NCBI RefSeq assembly: GCF_003752585.1
Contig: NZ_RKHR01000003.1
Span: forward strand, 930,001 to 994,000
DNA length: 64,000 bases
DNA from: Sinobacterium caligoides
Lineage (GTDB): Bacteria > Pseudomonadota > Gammaproteobacteria > Pseudomonadales > Sinobacteriaceae
Direction of reading: 5' to 3'
Shown one piece after another: positions 35,454-44,869 of the stretch. Below the pieces are notes generated by a model, which was not told the DNA's origin, searched no databases, and worked only from the letters and a program-made list of their open reading frames with translations. Both the position numbers and the translations under genes were made by a program. Position 1 is the first letter of the stretch; every line of letters begins with the position of its first letter.

Positions 35454-36443
35454 GTGAATCGTAGCCACCACGTCGCCGCCGCCGTTGCCGGCCTTATCAT
35501 ACTCAGCGTCCTTGTGATCGGACTCTTTAAGGCCTATCAACAGCCTCCGTTAATCCTCCAAGGGCAGATCGAGGCCACCGAGCGCAGCGTCTCTTCCAAG
35601 CTGACCGGTCGTATTGACAGCCTCGCCGTTCGCCGTGGTGATCGCGTCGAGATCGGCAGCCTGCTCTTCTCTATTCACAGCGCCGTCGTCGAAGCCAAGC
35701 GACGTCAGGCCCTCGGTGGTTTCGACGCCGCCAGCGCGCAACAACGACAAGCCGAAACCGGCGCCCGAGTACAGGAAATCAGTGCCGCCAAAGACCAGTG
35801 GCTGAAGGCGCAGGCCGCCAATAAGCTGCGCAAGTCGACCTATCAGCGCGTCGAAAACCTCTACCAGGAAGGCGTCGTCTCCGAACAGAAACGTGACGAG
35901 GCACGCACCCAATGGCAGGCCGCACAGTACACCGAGCAGGCTGCACTCGCCATGTACCAGATCGCCCAGGAAGGCGCCCGCGATGAAACTAAGGCCGCCG
36001 CCCTCGGTCAGCAAGAGATGGCTCAAGGCGCCCTCGATGAGGTCGACGCCTACCTTGCCGACAGCCAAATGACCGCCCCCATCAGCGGCGAAGTCACTGA
36101 GGTACTGCTACAACCAGGAGAGCTTGCACCGGCCGGCTTCCCCGTCGTCAGCATGGTCGATATGAACGACAGCTGGGCCGTCTTCCAACTGCGTGAAGAC
36201 CTGCTGTCACGAGTCAAACAAGGTGACCGCGTGAACCTGCGCATTCCCGCTCTCGACGCCGAATTCCCCTACCGTGTCGCTCACATCTCCGCACTGGGTG
36301 ATTTCGCCACTTGGCGCGCCACCGAAAGCGGCCACGATTTCGACATGCGCACCTTCGAGGTGGAACTACGCCCAATTAAACCTATTGCTGATCTTAAAGT
36401 CGGCATGAGCGTGCTGTTAGATCTCGAGCAGAATGACCTCTAA
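35454..36443 (+). CDS. HlyD-family periplasmic adaptor
   Basis: A 329-residue membrane fusion protein: one N-terminal helix (about residues 8-27), a lipoyl half (LQGQIEATERSVSSKLTGRIDSLAVRRGDRV), a long helical hairpin (residues about 70-190) and the second lipoyl/barrel part (MTAPISGEVTEVLLQPGELAPAGFPVVSMVD). GTG start two bases after tolC. It bridges inner membrane permeases and the TolC-like protein. Confidence 0.87.
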   Translation: MNRSHHVAAAVAGLIILSVLVIGLFKAYQQPPLILQGQIEATERSVSSKLTGRIDSLAVRRGDRVEIGSLLFSIHSAVVEAKRRQALGGFDAASAQQRQAETGARVQEISAAKDQWLKAQAANKLRKSTYQRVENLYQEGVVSEQKRDEARTQWQAAQYTEQAALAMYQIAQEGARDETKAAALGQQEMAQGALDEVDAYLADSQMTAPISGEVTEVLLQPGELAPAGFPVVSMVDMNDSWAVFQLREDLLSRVKQGDRVNLRIPALDAEFPYRVAHISALGDFATWRATESGHDFDMRTFEVELRPIKPIADLKVGMSVLLDLEQNDL

Positions 36444-37653
36444 CGCTATGCCTACGACGTCATCGACTGACAAAAGCCCGCGCCAACGGGGGATGCTCGC
36501 CCTCAGCCGCCGCCTCTTTCTCGATAGCATAGAGAGCCGTTGGCAGCTTTTCTTGCTCACCGGCGCACCGGTGTTATTGATGACGCTGCTCTACCTGATC
36601 TTTAATGTCGGTATCGTCCGAGACCTCGACATCGCCGTCGTCGATCTTGACCACAGTCACAGCAGTCGGCTACTGACACGCTATCTCGAGGCCAGCCCAC
36701 GGCTGCGCGTCAGTAGTTTCAACAACGCCGAAGAGGCTCGGCGACAGGTACGTCTGGGGCGTTATAGCGCCTTAATTACTCTACCTTACGGTCTGCAGAG
36801 CAAACTCGCCAACAGCCGCCAACCGAGCATCGATATCCGTTACAACGGTCAATACCTGCTACTGGGCAAGCAGGCTAACAGCGCCATCAAGCTCGCCCTA
36901 TCCGCCGGGTTGAAAAAGTTATCCACAAAAGTGTCGCTGCTCAAGGGGCTCAATCGGCAGCAGAGCCAATTCATGCTCTCGCCTATTCAACAGCAACTGA
37001 CACCGCTCAATAACCCCAATAGCAACTACCTGGCCTTTCTATTGCCAGCCATCACCATCGCTCTCTGGCAGGTCATCAGCGTATTAAGCATCAGCAACAG
37101 CTGCTCGCGACTGCTTCTACAACCTGCGCTATTTCAACAGCACAGCACAGCTAAACTGTGGATCGCGCAACTACTGGCAGCGACACTGCCGCTGTGGCTA
37201 CTGGGTGTCAGCGCTCTCGCGCTGCTGTATGGCATCATAGCGCTACCGTTAGCCGGCAGCCTCGCATTACTCGCCCTCGGGCTGGCGATGATGCTATTGG
37301 CACTGTTTTCGGTCATCGCCCTGATCGCTATTATCGTCAAAGACAATGTTCGCGCCATCAGTGTCTGCGCCGCGCTATTTGCCCCCGCCTTTGCTTTCAT
37401 GGGTGTCACCTTTCCCAGCTCCGATATGCCTGTCGCCGCACAACTATGGCGAGAGGTCATGCCCAGCACCCACTTTATGCAACTACTGCTCGACCAACTC
37501 AGCCGTGCAGCCAATATGAGTGACTTATGGAACCTGCTGCACCTCAGCTTATTTAGCTTACTATTACTGCCGCTGGCACTGTTCAGCCGCCACTACCGCA
37601 GTAACAGTAGCCGTTATCAGCACACAGGCACTAACGGCGGAGCAACGCGATGA
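36433..37653 (+). CDS. ABC-2 type permease, first of two
   Basis: A 406-residue permease. One N-terminal helix is followed by a large periplasmic domain (DIAVVDLDHSHSSRLLTRYLEASPRLRV, RQVRLGRYSALITLPYG, DIRYNGQYLLLGKQANSAIK) and five C-terminal helices, as in the YhhJ/YbhR group. It overlaps hlyD by 11 bases. Neither it nor its partner carries an ATPase domain and none is encoded nearby, which is unusual for this group. Confidence 0.8.
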   Translation: MTSNAMPTTSSTDKSPRQRGMLALSRRLFLDSIESRWQLFLLTGAPVLLMTLLYLIFNVGIVRDLDIAVVDLDHSHSSRLLTRYLEASPRLRVSSFNNAEEARRQVRLGRYSALITLPYGLQSKLANSRQPSIDIRYNGQYLLLGKQANSAIKLALSAGLKKLSTKVSLLKGLNRQQSQFMLSPIQQQLTPLNNPNSNYLAFLLPAITIALWQVISVLSISNSCSRLLLQPALFQQHSTAKLWIAQLLAATLPLWLLGVSALALLYGIIALPLAGSLALLALGLAMMLLALFSVIALIAIIVKDNVRAISVCAALFAPAFAFMGVTFPSSDMPVAAQLWREVMPSTHFMQLLLDQLSRAANMSDLWNLLHLSLFSLLLLPLALFSRHYRSNSSRYQHTGTNGGATR

Positions 37654-38801
37654 ACTTCTGGCGACTGCTACGCTGTGAACTCAAGGCCATTCTCTCGGAG
37701 AGTGCGATCGTACTGACTGTCTTCGGCGGCTTGTTATTGTATTCGGTGCTCTATCCACTGCCCTATCTCAACCAGACCACCACGGAGCAACCAACGGTGC
37801 TGGTCGATCTTGACCAGAGTAATCTCAGCCGCCGTCTCGGCCGCTACCTCGACGCCACCCCTCAGATCAGCATTAATCATCGCGCCACCAGTCTGAATGA
37901 AGCGCAGGCCCTCATCGCCAGCGATCAGAGCCGCGGCGTCGTGGTTATCCCGAAGAACTTCAAACGCGACTTGCTACGCGCCAAGTCACCCACCGTCGCC
38001 ATCGCCGCTAACGCGAATTATATGTTGGTGTATTCCGCCATCGCCGAAGGAGCGGTGAAAGCCAACTTGGCGATCAGCAAAGAGGTCAAGGGCGCTATCC
38101 TGCTCGCCAAAGGAGGCCAGAGCACCGCCGTCGGCATTGCCATCGACCCCATCGAACTGAGCAGCGTCCCCATCTTCAATCTCAACCTCGGCTACCTGGG
38201 CTACCTGGTTCCCGCCCTGTTTGTCTTGCTCCTACATCAGACACTCTTGATCGGCACCGGTATCTTGGGCGCCAGCCAGTGGCGCCAGGCGGGCTATTGG
38301 CGCGAAGTCAGTGCCTGGCAGTTGGTGCTCGCCCGCTGCTGTGCTTTCGGCCTCATCTACAGTGGCTTCTCGCTGTATTATTTTGGCTGGTGTTTTTACC
38401 TCTACGACGTCTCGCGCCTCGCCGGCATCGCCGAGTTACTGCTACTGGTGCTGCCCTGGCTGCTAGCCAGCACCGCCTTCGGCATCTGCCTGAGCAGTGC
38501 CTTCCAACGTCGTGACCGCCCCACCCAGTTTTACGTCATCGTTTCCATGCCGATACTCTTCGTCAGTGGCTTCGTCTGGCCCAGCGCGCTGATTCCCGAT
38601 TGGCTCGTCACCGCCAGCTACGCCATACCGGCGATACCGGCAATACACGCCATGCTCCAGCTCAACCAGATGGGCGGCGCCTGGGTCGACTCCCTACCCT
38701 ACTGGCTAGGACTGTGGCTGATGTTTGTCATCTATGGCCTAGCGGCCTGTTGGCTGGTCGGACGACGACAATCCATCGCGCCCCCTGAAACGGCGGCGTG
38801 A
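37650..38801 (+). CDS. ABC-2 type permease, second of two
   Basis: A 383-residue permease with the same layout as its neighbour: one helix, a periplasmic domain (VLVDLDQSNLSRRLGRYLDATPQISI, QSRGVVVIPKNFKRDLL), then five helices with QFYVIVSMPILFVSGFVWPSALIP. It overlaps the first permease by four bases (ATGA) and probably forms a heterodimer with it. Its 3' end overlaps the convergent AraC gene by 63 bases. Confidence 0.8.
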   Translation: MNFWRLLRCELKAILSESAIVLTVFGGLLLYSVLYPLPYLNQTTTEQPTVLVDLDQSNLSRRLGRYLDATPQISINHRATSLNEAQALIASDQSRGVVVIPKNFKRDLLRAKSPTVAIAANANYMLVYSAIAEGAVKANLAISKEVKGAILLAKGGQSTAVGIAIDPIELSSVPIFNLNLGYLGYLVPALFVLLLHQTLLIGTGILGASQWRQAGYWREVSAWQLVLARCCAFGLIYSGFSLYYFGWCFYLYDVSRLAGIAELLLLVLPWLLASTAFGICLSSAFQRRDRPTQFYVIVSMPILFVSGFVWPSALIPDWLVTASYAIPAIPAIHAMLQLNQMGGAWVDSLPYWLGLWLMFVIYGLAACWLVGRRQSIAPPETAA

Positions 38802-39836
38802 GGCTGACCGTGTCGCCCCCGGCGTCTGCCCTGCCCACTGTCGATAGGCACGAAAAAAGACCCGCCCATCGCTGAAGCCAAGCTGAAGGGCGACTTCTTC
38901 CATCGATAAACCACTGCAGGTCAGCCAGTAGTCCGCCATCTCACGGCGCACCTGGTCGAGCAGCTGCTGATAGCTTGCCCCCTCGCGAAGCAGACCTCGC
39001 TGTAAACTACGACCACCCAAGCCAAGTTGCTCCGCCACCTGTTCGCGCCGCAACTTACCCTGCGGCATCATCTGGCGCATCACCCTAGCAGCCTGCAACG
39101 ACAGCTGATCCTCTTCGCCGATATGCTCCAGCCCCAGTCTCGCGCTGGCCTTCAACTGCGCGAGGCGCTGCTGATTGGCCGAGGGCAGTGGTCGAGTCAG
39201 ATGCTCTCGAGCGATCACCAAGGCGTCTTCATTTTGCGCAAAGTGCACCGCGCAGCCAAACACCTCGCGATATTGCCGACACGCCGCACGACTCGGCTGC
39301 GGGCGTTGTAGTCGCACCTCCACCGGGCTCCCCTCGGTATCATCGAGCAATAGACGGGCAAAATTGAGCCAGGAAGCCAACACATTATCGATCAACTCGG
39401 GAACCACCAGAGGGTGACTGTACTGGCATCGCCACACCATCTTCAGGCCCTCGGGGTGCTCACGCAGCTCGGTGACCCCCATGTCGCCCACCAAACGCTC
39501 GAGCGGCAGCGCCTCTCGTAGAGCCTGACTCAAGTTGACAGCGTTAAGACCGATCTGACCGATGATATAAAAACGATCCGGTTGCACGAAACGCGCGCTG
39601 TAGAGCCCAAACAACGGCGCTTCCACCTGCTCGACCAGGTAGGCCAGTAACTGCTGAAAGCGTTCACCATCGAGCCGTGCATCTGCCTCATAGAGTGTGG
39701 GAAACGTAATATCAGCATTCTGCAGTGCCTCGCTAAGCACGATATTTCGGTGTCTGGCCGCCTGCAGAAACTGCCACACCGGCGGCATCGACGTCGTGCC
39801 GAGGGAAGGTAAAGAGGATAGCTTTTGCCTGTGCAT
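38739..39836 (-). CDS. AraC-family regulator (OruR/ArgR-like layout)
   Basis: A 365-residue regulator with an N-terminal arabinose-binding-type domain (RFYIIGQIGLNAVNLSQALREALPLERL) and two C-terminal helix-turn-helix motifs (REQVAEQLGLGGRSLQRGLLREGASY and SMEEVALQLGFSDGRVFFRAYRQWAGQTP). The ATG at 39836 is listed; one at 39788 is possible. It is divergent from the FAD-oxidase/glycerol-3-phosphate dehydrogenase/FGGY kinase set, the more likely target, and convergent with the export operon. Confidence 0.82.
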   Translation of the reverse strand: MHRQKLSSLPSLGTTSMPPVWQFLQAARHRNIVLSEALQNADITFPTLYEADARLDGERFQQLLAYLVEQVEAPLFGLYSARFVQPDRFYIIGQIGLNAVNLSQALREALPLERLVGDMGVTELREHPEGLKMVWRCQYSHPLVVPELIDNVLASWLNFARLLLDDTEGSPVEVRLQRPQPSRAACRQYREVFGCAVHFAQNEDALVIAREHLTRPLPSANQQRLAQLKASARLGLEHIGEEDQLSLQAARVMRQMMPQGKLRREQVAEQLGLGGRSLQRGLLREGASYQQLLDQVRREMADYWLTCSGLSMEEVALQLGFSDGRVFFRAYRQWAGQTPGATRSASRRRFRGRDGLSSSDQPTGR

Positions 39837-39921
39837 AGATCGCCTTGTCCATATTTGTCACTGACAAACCATAGCGAGCTTGTAGGATAAAGCAATAACT
39901 AAACAGACAGGTCAACGGATT

Positions 39922-41643
39922 ATGAGTGCATCACAGCAAGACAATCGGCCGTGGAACGGTTGGGGCGACAAAGACAAGAGTCTGGCACTATCCGCCGACG
40001 GCATCGCCTACATCAAGCGCCAAGTCGGCACTGCTCCCCCCTTAGCGAACGCCACGCTCGAGCAAGCCCTTGCTAGTGTCCCCGAATCAAAGCTGGCGCC
40101 GAATCCACTCTATAGCCTCGACCGCGAACTCCGCCTGCGCCACGCCCGTGGTCAAAGCCTGCCCGATTGGCTGGCAATGAAGAGCGGTCGCTTCGAGGTC
40201 TTCCCCGACGCTGTCGCCTTTCCCCGCAGCAGCGAGGAGATACGTCAACTGATGACGGCGGCCAAACAGCAGGGCTGGCAACTCATCCCCTACGGCGGTG
40301 GCACTTCCGTGGTCGGCCACATCACCCCCTGCGCCTCCGACAAGCCCATTGTCACCGTCTCGCTGAGCAAGATTAACCGCCTACTCGACCTCGATAGGGT
40401 CGATCAAATCGCCACTTTCGGTGCCGGTGTCAACGGCCCCTTCCTCGAGGCACAACTACAGGCACACGGCTATACTCTAGGCCACTTCCCACAGTCTTTT
40501 GAGCTTTCCACCCTGGGCGGCTGGGTCGTCACCCGCTCCAGCGGCCAACAGTCGCTGAAATACGGTCGCATCGAAAACCTGTTTGCCGGCGGTCAGATAG
40601 AAACCTTCAACGGCAGCGTCGACATCCCCACCCTGCCAGCATCCTCTGCCGGCCCCGATTGGCGGCAGCTGGTACTCGGCTCCGAGGGCCACCTCGGTAT
40701 CCTGACGGAGGCCAAGGTCAAGATCAGCCGGCTACCAGAAGAGGAGTTCTTCGGCGTCGCCTTCATGCCCAACTGGCAACAGGGTATCGACTGCGCCCGC
40801 GAGATTATCCAACAGCGACTGCCGCTGTCGATGCTGCGTGTCAGCAACACCGTAGAGACCACCACGCAACTCTTCCTATCGGCCAGTGAAAGCCAGCGCC
40901 AGTGGTTGAGCCGGCTACTAAAACTACGCGGCGTCGGCGACGATAAGTGTATGCTGGTCTACGGCATCACCGGTGACAAACGTGCCAACCGAGCACACTA
41001 CCGCCAGCTCAAGCGTTTGCTGCGCCAGTTCGGTGGCGTCAATACTGGCCAACACCTCGGCAAGAAGTGGGCGCAGAAGCGCTTCACCTTCCCCTACCTG
41101 CGCGAAACCCTCTGGCAAATGGGCTACGCCATCGACACCCTAGAGACCGCCACCAACTGGTCCAATGTCGCGCCATTGACCGAGAAAATAGAGTCTAGCC
41201 TGCGCAGCGGCCTCGAACCCTTCGGCAGCAAGGCCCACGTCTTCACCCACCTCTCCCATCTCTATGGCGACGGCGCCAGCATCTATACCACCTACCTATT
41301 CCCCGTTGCCGACAGCTACGACGAGACCTATCGCCGCTGGCAGCGCCTGAAACAGTCAACCTCTCGCCTCATCGTCGATAACAACGCCACCATCAGCCAT
41401 CAGCACGGTGTCGGCGCCGATCACGCGCCCTATTTACCCCGTGAAAAAGGCGAGCATGTGATCACCTCGCTGCGCCACTGCTTTGACTACTTCGACCCGG
41501 AGCAACAACTCAACCCCGGCAAACTATTCAAGGCCCTCGACAACACTCCGCCGTCATCAACAAGCGAGGCCAATACGCACCAGAGCAGTAGCCCTGATGC
41601 CTCCGTTCAGCAAGAGCTGCAGCTGACGGAATCGTCGCAATGA
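39922..41643 (+). CDS. FAD-linked oxidase, alkyl-DHAP synthase-like
   Basis: A 573-residue vanillyl-alcohol-oxidase-fold enzyme. The FAD domain has FPRSSEEIRQLMTAAKQQGWQLIPYGGGTSVVGH, FPQSFELSTLGGWVVTRSSGQQSLKYGRIENL and LGSEGHLGILTEAKVKI; the C-terminal domain has HVFTHLSHLYGDGASIYTTYLF and SHQHGVGADHAPYL with clustered His. These match alkyldihydroxyacetonephosphate synthases, though bacterial members may instead oxidise 2-hydroxy acids. It overlaps the next gene by four bases. The last 45 residues are low complexity. Confidence 0.82.
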   Translation: MSASQQDNRPWNGWGDKDKSLALSADGIAYIKRQVGTAPPLANATLEQALASVPESKLAPNPLYSLDRELRLRHARGQSLPDWLAMKSGRFEVFPDAVAFPRSSEEIRQLMTAAKQQGWQLIPYGGGTSVVGHITPCASDKPIVTVSLSKINRLLDLDRVDQIATFGAGVNGPFLEAQLQAHGYTLGHFPQSFELSTLGGWVVTRSSGQQSLKYGRIENLFAGGQIETFNGSVDIPTLPASSAGPDWRQLVLGSEGHLGILTEAKVKISRLPEEEFFGVAFMPNWQQGIDCAREIIQQRLPLSMLRVSNTVETTTQLFLSASESQRQWLSRLLKLRGVGDDKCMLVYGITGDKRANRAHYRQLKRLLRQFGGVNTGQHLGKKWAQKRFTFPYLRETLWQMGYAIDTLETATNWSNVAPLTEKIESSLRSGLEPFGSKAHVFTHLSHLYGDGASIYTTYLFPVADSYDETYRRWQRLKQSTSRLIVDNNATISHQHGVGADHAPYLPREKGEHVITSLRHCFDYFDPEQQLNPGKLFKALDNTPPSSTSEANTHQSSSPDASVQQELQLTESSQ

Positions 41644-43208
41644 CCGGTGCCAGAACGCTCAGCCGCAGCGCTAGTGAAGTACGTCGCGCACTAAAACATG
41701 AGGCAACGAATCACTACGACTTAGTCGTCATCGGTGGTGGCATCACCGCCGCCGGTGTCTTCCACCTCGCTGCCGCGCAGGGCCTGAAAGTGCTATTACT
41801 CGAGCAGCAAGACTTTGCCTGGGGCACCTCCAGTCGCTCGTCAAAAATGGTGCACGGCGGCCTGCGTTACCTAGCCAGCGCTCAGTGGCGGCTGACCCGA
41901 GATAGCACTCGGCAGCGCGAACTGCTGCTTCGCGAGCTGCCCGGTCTCGTCGAGCTGATGCCCTTCATGATGATGCACAAGGCCGGAGAATTCCCCCCAG
42001 CCCCGCTGTTTCACGGCCTGTTATCGCTGTATGACAAGCTCGCCGGTTGCCGCTACCATCGCCCGCTGAGCTTAGACACCGCCAAGGACTGGCTCGACGG
42101 CTTTGCCTTTGATGACATCAACGCCGTCAGCCTGTTCGCCGACGGTGTCACCGACGATGCCAGACTCGTGCTCAGGCTACTGCAGGATGGCGTCTTGGCC
42201 GGGGGACAGGCGCTCAACTACGCCAAGGTCAGCTCACTGACCCAGACCGGCGACAATGTCTCCGGTGTTCGTCTACAGCTTGGCGAGCAGGCGTTCAATG
42301 TTTCCGCCCACTGTGTCATCAACGCCACCGGCAGCTGGGCGGCACAGTTACACCCTCTCTCCGGCGGACAGTTACGACCGCTGCGCGGTAGCCACCTAGT
42401 GTTTCCCTTCGAGCGTCTACCGATTCCGGCCTGCCTGTCCTTCTTCCACCCAAAAGACAAGCGCCCCGTCTTCGCCTACCCCTGGCAGGGCTCCACCGTC
42501 ATCGGCACCACCGATCTCGATCACCGACAAGACCTTGCCGGCGAACCCGGCATTAGTCGAACAGAAATCGACTACCTGATGCAACTGACACGTGAGTTTT
42601 TCCCCGGTCATCAGTTGACGGAGAAAGACGTCATCAGCTGCTGGAGCGGCGTGCGCCCGATCTTCAGTGACGGTGCTCAGCAAAGTCCGTCCAAGGAGTC
42701 TCGCGAACACCACATCTGGTCCAAACCCGGTCTCATCTCGGTCACCGGCGGCAAACTCACCAGCTACCATCTGATGGCACAGGAGGTTCTGCAGCAGGTC
42801 GGCGAACAGCAACCACAACTGCGTATAAAAGCGGGCCACGCCGCCTTCAGCCGTCCAACACAGGGCTATGCCGAGAAAAGATTGACGGGGTATTTTGGCC
42901 ACTTTGCCCCCGCCATCTCCGCCATGAGCGGGCAAGAAAAAATTGGTGTCAGTCACTACCAGTGGCGCGAACTGGCCTGGTCGGCCGAACACGAGAGCGT
43001 ACACCACCTCGACGACTTACTACTGCGTCGCAGCCGTCTCGCACTGCTGTTAGGCAGAGACGTTTTACGCTATCGTCAACAGATACTCTCACTGTGTCGC
43101 CGGGCACTATCCTGGTCGGCAGAGCGCGCCGACAGTGAATGGCAGCGCTTCGAGGAGATTTTTGCCCGCCATTATCAACTACCCAGTAAAGAAAGCATTC
43201 ATGGATAA
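41640..43208 (+). CDS. FAD-dependent glycerol-3-phosphate dehydrogenase/oxidase
   Basis: A 522-residue GlpD/GlpO-type flavoprotein. Dinucleotide motif VVIGGGITAAGVFHLAAAQGLKVLLLEQ, then DFAWGTSSRSSKMVHGGLRYL, NATGSWAAQL, and GTTDLDHR and VTGGKLTSYHLMA near the active site. It oxidises glycerol 3-phosphate to dihydroxyacetone phosphate at the membrane. Second gene of a coupled set between the AGPS-like oxidase and an FGGY kinase, so a glycerol or glycerolipid pathway is likely. Confidence 0.87.
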   Translation: MTGARTLSRSASEVRRALKHEATNHYDLVVIGGGITAAGVFHLAAAQGLKVLLLEQQDFAWGTSSRSSKMVHGGLRYLASAQWRLTRDSTRQRELLLRELPGLVELMPFMMMHKAGEFPPAPLFHGLLSLYDKLAGCRYHRPLSLDTAKDWLDGFAFDDINAVSLFADGVTDDARLVLRLLQDGVLAGGQALNYAKVSSLTQTGDNVSGVRLQLGEQAFNVSAHCVINATGSWAAQLHPLSGGQLRPLRGSHLVFPFERLPIPACLSFFHPKDKRPVFAYPWQGSTVIGTTDLDHRQDLAGEPGISRTEIDYLMQLTREFFPGHQLTEKDVISCWSGVRPIFSDGAQQSPSKESREHHIWSKPGLISVTGGKLTSYHLMAQEVLQQVGEQQPQLRIKAGHAAFSRPTQGYAEKRLTGYFGHFAPAISAMSGQEKIGVSHYQWRELAWSAEHESVHHLDDLLLRRSRLALLLGRDVLRYRQQILSLCRRALSWSAERADSEWQRFEEIFARHYQLPSKESIHG

Positions 43209-44781
43209 CAATAAATCAACGACAGCCTCAACAGGCGACTGGCTACTGAGCATCGATAACGGCACTCAGAGTGTTAGGGCCTTAGTGTTCGACCTAAAGG
43301 GGCAATTAGTGGCCGAGTCGTCAATCAAACTCGTGCCCTACGAATCGCCACAATCAGGCTGGTGCGAGCAGGACGGTGAATACTACTGGCAAAAACTCTG
43401 CGAGGCCTGCCAAGCACTCTGGCAGCAGGGCATCGATAAAAACAGAATCAAAGGGGTCGCCGTCACCACTCAACGCGGCACAATGGTACCGTTAGACGAA
43501 CAAGGTAAGCCATTACACGCGGCGATTCTCTGGCTCGATCAGCGCCGCAGCGATACCAGTAGCCCTCTCGGCGGCCTCTGGGGGGGCCTGTTTACACTGC
43601 TCGGGCTCAACGAGACAATCGACACCTTCCGCGGACGAGCGCAACCCAACTGGTTCTATCAGCAAAAACCTGAATTGTGGCAGCAAACCTATAAATTCAC
43701 CTTCCTGTCCGGTTTCTTCCATCACCGGCTGAGCGGCGAGTGGGTCGACTCGGCCGGTGCACAGGTCGGCTATCTGCCTTTCGATTATCGCCAACATCGC
43801 TGGGCTGCATCGTGGGATTGGAAGTGGCGCGCACTGAACATTCGCCCCGATCAACTACTCAAATTGGTCGACCCGGGTACCCTCATCGGGCCCATCACCG
43901 CGAGCGCCAGCGCGCAGACCGGTATCCCCGAAGGTCTACCGCTGATCGCCGCCGCCGCCGATAAAGCGTGTGAGGTGTTGGGCTCCGGCGGCCAGAACGA
44001 CGAGATCGGCTGCCTCAGCTTCGGTACCACCGCGACCATCAACGTTACCATGAAAAAATACGTTGAAGCCGTGCGCTTCCTGCCCCCTTACCCCTCGGCA
44101 ATCGCCGGTTCCTACTGCAGCGAAGTCATGCTCTACCGCGGTTTCTGGATGGTTAGTTGGTTCAAGGAGCAGTTTGCGCAAACCGAGCAGGTGCAAGCCG
44201 AGGCCGAAGGTATCGAGACGGAGAGTTTATTCGATGAGCTAGTCGACAGCGTCCCCCCCGGCTCGATGGGTTTAATGTTACAACCCTATTGGGGGCCAGG
44301 TGTAAAACAGCCGGGGCCCGAAGCCAAGGGCTCGGTGATCGGCTTTGGCGATGTACATACCCGTGCCCACCTCTACCGAGCCATCCTCGAAGGCTTAATG
44401 TTTGGCTTAAAAGAGGGCTTAGAATTGATCGAACGACGCAGTGGCTGCCGGGTAAAAGAGCTGCGAATCTCCGGCGGCGGTGCGCAGAGTGATGCCGCAA
44501 TGCAGATCGCCGCCGACATCTTCGGTCTCACCGCCGTTCGCGCCCACACCATCGAGACCTCCGGCCTCGGTGCCGCCATCGATGCGGCTGTCGGCCTCGG
44601 CCTGCACCCCGACTTCGATACGGCCATCGCCGCGATGGTGCGTCAGGGGCAACGCTTTGAACCCGACAGCGAACACCAGCAGATGTACCAACGGCTGTAC
44701 CGCGAAGTCTATCTCAACATCTATAAGAAGCTGCAACCACTCTACAGCAAGATCAGAGACATCACCGGTTACCCTGAGTAG
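43201..44781 (+). CDS. FGGY-family carbohydrate (glycerol-like) kinase
   Basis: A 526-residue sugar/polyol kinase. N-terminal phosphate motif LLSIDNGTQSVRALVFD, substrate-side AVTTQRGTMVPLDEQGKPLHAAILWLDQRRS, and C-terminal ATP motifs CLSFGTTATINV and RISGGGAQSDAAMQIAADIFG. The ATG at 43201 overlaps the dehydrogenase by eight bases; an upstream GTG at 43135 is rejected. It is not the classical GlpK; the true substrate may be glycerol or another polyol. A strong hairpin follows. Confidence 0.85.
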   Translation: MDNNKSTTASTGDWLLSIDNGTQSVRALVFDLKGQLVAESSIKLVPYESPQSGWCEQDGEYYWQKLCEACQALWQQGIDKNRIKGVAVTTQRGTMVPLDEQGKPLHAAILWLDQRRSDTSSPLGGLWGGLFTLLGLNETIDTFRGRAQPNWFYQQKPELWQQTYKFTFLSGFFHHRLSGEWVDSAGAQVGYLPFDYRQHRWAASWDWKWRALNIRPDQLLKLVDPGTLIGPITASASAQTGIPEGLPLIAAAADKACEVLGSGGQNDEIGCLSFGTTATINVTMKKYVEAVRFLPPYPSAIAGSYCSEVMLYRGFWMVSWFKEQFAQTEQVQAEAEGIETESLFDELVDSVPPGSMGLMLQPYWGPGVKQPGPEAKGSVIGFGDVHTRAHLYRAILEGLMFGLKEGLELIERRSGCRVKELRISGGGAQSDAAMQIAADIFGLTAVRAHTIETSGLGAAIDAAVGLGLHPDFDTAIAAMVRQGQRFEPDSEHQQMYQRLYREVYLNIYKKLQPLYSKIRDITGYPE

Positions 44782-44785
44782 CAGT

Positions 44786-44818
44786 ACTAACACGGCAAGC
44801 TATCGACGCCGTGTTAGT
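44786..44818. terminator. Perfect 11-bp hairpin between convergent genes
   Basis: ACTAACACGGC (44786-44796) pairs with GCCGTGTTAGT (44808-44818) around an 11-base loop. It lies between the ends of the kinase gene and the ethanolamine permease gene. There is no U-tract on either strand, so it may work as a bidirectional Rho-assisted or RNA-protecting hairpin. Confidence 0.5.
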
Positions 44819-44869
44819 CATCAAACTCGCGGCACCTCACCGCATCGCCTTAGCTCACATTTTTTCACA

